Position numbers and translations under genes: made by a program. Positions 14,874 through 15,022 of a stretch of 15,022 nt of DNA are shown here, one piece after another. Where the stretch lies: positions 1 through 15,022 of the forward strand of contig JAGOBN010000025.1 in assembly GCA_017999235.1 (NCBI GenBank), given 5' to 3'. The notes under the pieces are model-generated. The model was given only the letters and a program-made list of their open reading frames with translations, ran no database searches and was not told the origin of the DNA. The first letter of the stretch is position 1, and the number at the start of each line of letters is the position of its first letter. The DNA comes from Anaerolineales bacterium. GTDB lineage: Bacteria; Chloroflexota; Anaerolineae; Anaerolineales; UBA6663.

Positions 14874-15022
14874 ATGCGAATCCTTCTAGTTCTCAGCGTG
14901 CTTGCCCTGGCCGGCCTGGCCTGTGATCTTTCCGTGGGCGGCCCCACCCCGCCCGGCTCGCCCATCCCCGTCTCCACCGAGGCGGCCGGCGAACTCACCA
15001 CCCTGTGGAGCGACGCCGCTAC
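14874..15022 (+). CDS. lipoprotein, N-terminal part (3' end outside the window)
   Basis: The first 49 residues are visible and the frame is still open at the window end. The start MRILLVLSVLALAGLAC is a typical lipoprotein signal peptide with lipobox LAGLAC, giving a lipidated Cys at residue 17. A Gly/Pro/Ser-rich linker follows (VGGPTPPGSPIPVSTEAAG), then the start of a helix (LTTLWSDAA). The protein should be anchored on the outer face of the membrane. Function is unknown from this fragment. It is divergent from scpB, with a hairpin repeat in the gap. Confidence 0.75.
   Translation, partial: MRILLVLSVLALAGLACDLSVGGPTPPGSPIPVSTEAAGELTTLWSDAA

Overview
The window is high-GC bacterial chromosome with housekeeping genes packed close together. 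Gene content and protein style point to a Chloroflexota bacterium, probably Anaerolineae-like. The signs are a giant TIGR03663/Agl23-type membrane protein ending in an NHL propeller, an RsmD with an altered catalytic motif, SucCD with a TTG start, Ala/Pro-rich tails on core proteins, and AGGACGAAAG-type intergenic hairpins. The phylum is an inference from gene content; there is no rRNA here to settle it.

Layout, left to right. (1) 1-378: the C-terminal end of an alpha/beta hydrolase on the + strand, overlapping tail to tail with the next unit. (2) 362-1962, minus strand: two SAM-dependent methyltransferases joined by a 4-base ATGA overlap, with a TATAAT box upstream. (3) 2088-4780, plus strand: a translation and protein-targeting cluster, ffh - rpsP - khpA - rimM. 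(4) 4797-7891, minus strand: sucC - sucD - a small TPR protein as one operon, then a hairpin, then rsmD, which converges on rimM. (5) 8076-14773, minus strand: scpB - ECF sigma factor - single-pass membrane protein - rluB - GT-C/NHL giant protein, closed by a strong intrinsic terminator at about 8014-8053. (6) 14874 to the window end, plus strand: the start of a lipoprotein gene.

How the genes work together. Ffh targets nascent membrane proteins. RpsP, KhpA, RimM, RsmD and RluB build and modify ribosomes and rRNA. SucCD performs the substrate-level phosphorylation step of the TCA cycle. ScpB acts with SMC in chromosome segregation. The GT-C/NHL protein is probably an envelope enzyme using lipid-linked sugars. 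An ECF sigma gene overlapping a small membrane-protein gene sits between scpB and rluB, which are adjacent in many bacteria, so a possible surface-signalling pair lies inside a housekeeping operon.

The points most worth a second look are: a dispersed hairpin repeat with an identical 14-base arm at 4217-4268 and 14790-14844; a second, unrelated hairpin between sucC and sucD; the sigma/membrane-protein pair between scpB and rluB; a roughly 214-residue Pro/Ala/Glu-rich extension on ScpB; and the D-to-A change in the RsmD catalytic motif. No tRNA, rRNA, CRISPR array, transposase or phage gene was seen, and no gene-free stretch exceeds 300 bases.
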